Origin: FEN-1297 sp964498065 | GTDB lineage: Bacteria > Bacteroidota > Ignavibacteria > Ignavibacteriales > Ignavibacteriaceae | Direction of reading: 5' to 3' | Assembly (NCBI GenBank): GCA_964498065.1 | Contig: CAZCFZ010000052.1 | Location: 1 to 26,497, forward strand | Length of the DNA stretch: 26,497 bases | In this document: piece after piece, positions 25,165-26,497 of the stretch | Layout of the letters: every line of letters starts with the position of its first letter | Numbering within the stretch: the stretch's first letter is position 1 | Notes under the pieces: generated by a model | What the model was told of the DNA's origin: nothing | Seen by the model: only the letters and a program-made list of their open reading frames with translations | Databases searched by the model: none | Program-made: the position numbers and the translations under genes

Positions 25165-25575
25165 TTATTCTTTGGGAAGTTTTGCAAATTCTTCTGTTAC
25201 TAAAGGTATAAGGCTTTGGCTTATATTTTCACAATGAAAATTAATTAACAAGCCTTTTGGTTTTCCGGTTAATTTTAAATAAGAAAGTAATTGTGCTTTA
25301 TAAACCGGAATTATTATTTCTACAGCTTTCAATTCGACAATAATCAAATCTTCGACAAGTAAATCAAGAATTAAATTTGAACCTAAATCTTTATCTTTAT
25401 ACCTAATCGGAACCGGAACCTGTCTAAATGCTTTTAAACCGGATGTAGTCAGTTCTTCCATCATGCAAGTTTCATAAACTGATTCCAACAAACCCGGGCC
25501 TAAATGTTTATGAACCTCAATTGCACAACCAACAATATTGTAAGAAATCTGATTTATATATTTTTGAGTTAACAT
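25165..25575 (-). CDS. GxxExxY protein, PD-(D/E)XK nuclease-like
   Basis: The 136-residue protein carries the family signature GLLESVY (G28, E31, Y34), preceded by CAIEVHKHLGP. It also shows a PD-(D/E)XK-like core: E31, D71 in LILDLLVED, the E81-L-K83 triad half in IVELKAVE, and Q95 in KAQLLSYLKLTG. The family is placed with PD-(D/E)XK nuclease-like proteins but, to my knowledge, no biochemical role is established. The gene fills almost the whole space between two 36-bp imperfect inverted repeats, in the radA-alaS gap, and no transposase is present. The start ATG is close to the right repeat and lacks a clear ribosome site. Catalytic activity is inferred from the motif only. Confidence 0.92.
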   Translation of the reverse strand: MLTQKYINQISYNIVGCAIEVHKHLGPGLLESVYETCMMEELTTSGLKAFRQVPVPIRYKDKDLGSNLILDLLVEDLIIVELKAVEIIIPVYKAQLLSYLKLTGKPKGLLINFHCENISQSLIPLVTEEFAKLPKE

Positions 25576-25584
25576 TCCCTTTTT

Positions 25585-25620
25585 CTAAGTGTTTCTTAGT
25601 GCCCTAAGTGTCTAAGTGGT
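25585..25620. repeat. Right terminal inverted repeat of the GxxExxY unit
   Basis: This arm is the inverted partner of 25125-25160. It ends AGTGTCTAAGTGGT and contains four CTWAGT copies. It lies just upstream of the GxxExxY start and 13 bases from the alaS stop. Three more matching T:A pairs extend the repeat outward, but I see no clear direct duplication flanking the unit. Confidence 0.85.
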
Positions 25621-25633
25621 TAAACTGCCTTCC

Positions 25634-26497
25634 TTACTTCTGACTCAGTATAACTTCCTCAATTTTCTCCAAAGCTGTTGGAATTGCAGAAATATTTTTT
25701 CCTCCTGCCGTAGCCAGATGAGGTCTTCCTCCCCCTCCGCCGCCTACAATCTTTGCCAAATCGCCGACTATTTTTCCGGCACTTAGTTTCTTCTCTTTAA
25801 TTAACTCATCGGAAACCACACAGACGATTCCTACTTTCCCATCCAGCTCGGTAATTAAAACACCTATCCCGTTTTTTATTTTATTTCTTAATTCATCACC
25901 GAAGGACTTTAATTCATCCATATTATCGGCGTTAACTTTTGCCTTATATATTTTGATGCTATTAATTTCTACCGGATGTGCGATAACATTATCAAGCTGC
26001 CCTAATTTATCCTTTAATTTGAATTCCGAAATTTCTTTTTCAAGCTTTTTCTTTTCTTCAATTAATTCTGCAATTTTTTCTTCAGACAATTTTACCTGGT
26101 TAATCTGATTATTAAGATAATTTTCAACACCGGCGCCAGTCACCGCTTCTATCCTTCTAACTCCGCTGGAAATAGAAGACTCACTTATTATTTTAAACAA
26201 ACCGATTTGCGAAGAATTTTTAACATGAGTTCCGCCGCAGAATTCCATACTGAAATCGCCGAACTGAACTACATTTACAAAGTCACCGTATTTATCACCG
26301 AAAAACATTAAAGCACCCATTTTCTTGGCTTTATCGAATGGAACATTTCTATGATGCTGTATTTGAATATTTCTTCTTAATTGTTCGTTAACTAATGTTT
26401 CAATATCATTTAACTCGCTTTCACTTACTTTTGCGAAATGAGTAAAATCGAAACGCAGTCTATCCGGCCCTACATAAGAACCTGCCTGGTGAACATG
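25634..26497 (-). CDS. alaS: Alanyl-tRNA synthetase, C-terminal part (runs off the window)
   Basis: AlaRS charges tRNA-Ala and edits mischarged Ser or Gly. The visible 287 residues have no start: the frame is open to the right edge, beginning HVHQAGSYVGPDRLRFDFTHF in the editing domain. An internal ATG at 26320 is only Met in mid-gene. The zinc-binding CGGTHV (about residue 87 of the fragment) and SSGVRRIEAVTG complete the editing domain. A coiled-coil stretch follows (EEKIAELIEEKKKLEKEI), then the C-Ala/DHHA1-type domain with GGGGGGRPHLATAGG. The catalytic domain and tRNA-recognition part lie outside the window. Nothing looks damaged. The stop codon lies 13 bp from the GxxExxY inverted repeat. 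Confidence 0.97.
   Translation of the reverse strand, partial: HVHQAGSYVGPDRLRFDFTHFAKVSESELNDIETLVNEQLRRNIQIQHHRNVPFDKAKKMGALMFFGDKYGDFVNVVQFGDFSMEFCGGTHVKNSSQIGLFKIISESSISSGVRRIEAVTGAGVENYLNNQINQVKLSEEKIAELIEEKKKLEKEISEFKLKDKLGQLDNVIAHPVEINSIKIYKAKVNADNMDELKSFGDELRNKIKNGIGVLITELDGKVGIVCVVSDELIKEKKLSAGKIVGDLAKIVGGGGGGRPHLATAGGKNISAIPTALEKIEEVILSQK

Overview
The window is clearly A+T-rich. It looks like a chromosomal segment of a Bacteroidota/Chlorobi-lineage bacterium, possibly an Ignavibacteria-type organism. This rests on protein style (short Bacteroidota-type AMP nucleosidase, small RRM protein, Gram-negative Wzz/BY-kinase export pair) and on the many genes without a clear Shine-Dalgarno; no taxonomic search was possible. 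No tRNA, rRNA, CRISPR array, IS transposase or prophage gene was recognised.

Left part (1-7000): three plus-strand genes encode a plant-like acyl-ACP desaturase, a YceH/DUF480 protein and a CLC chloride transporter with CBS and TrkA-C domains. They converge on two minus-strand genes, a U32-family TrhP-like protein and peptidase T. Two perfect hairpins lie in the convergent gap.

Polysaccharide region (7093-16551, all minus strand). In order of transcription it holds a small SLBB export protein, a Wzz/BY-kinase coupled to it, a HAD phosphatase, rfbA, rfbC, a DegT-type sugar aminotransferase, fcl and gmd. Together these could supply GDP-L-fucose and a dTDP-6-deoxysugar (possibly an amino sugar) and control chain length and export. 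rmlB, rmlD, glycosyltransferases, flippase, polymerase and a full Wza-type channel are not here.

Restriction-modification island (16739-18994, plus strand): an amino-type DNA methyltransferase is followed 15 bp later by an NgoMIV-family restriction endonuclease. The endonuclease keeps the catalytic and CCGG-reading residues, so the partner is predicted to make N4-methylcytosine.

Right part (19122-26497): AMP nucleosidase interrupted by a 100-N scaffold gap, then rhomboid protease and PAP2 phosphatase (minus), a DUF4234 membrane protein (plus), a candidate 33-residue membrane microprotein and an MFS transporter (minus), an RRM RNA-binding protein with a strong terminator, radA, and the 3' part of alaS running off the window. 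Between radA and alaS sits a GxxExxY (PD-(D/E)XK-like) gene enclosed by 36-bp imperfect terminal inverted repeats. This self-contained, transposase-less unit is the most unusual structure in the window.
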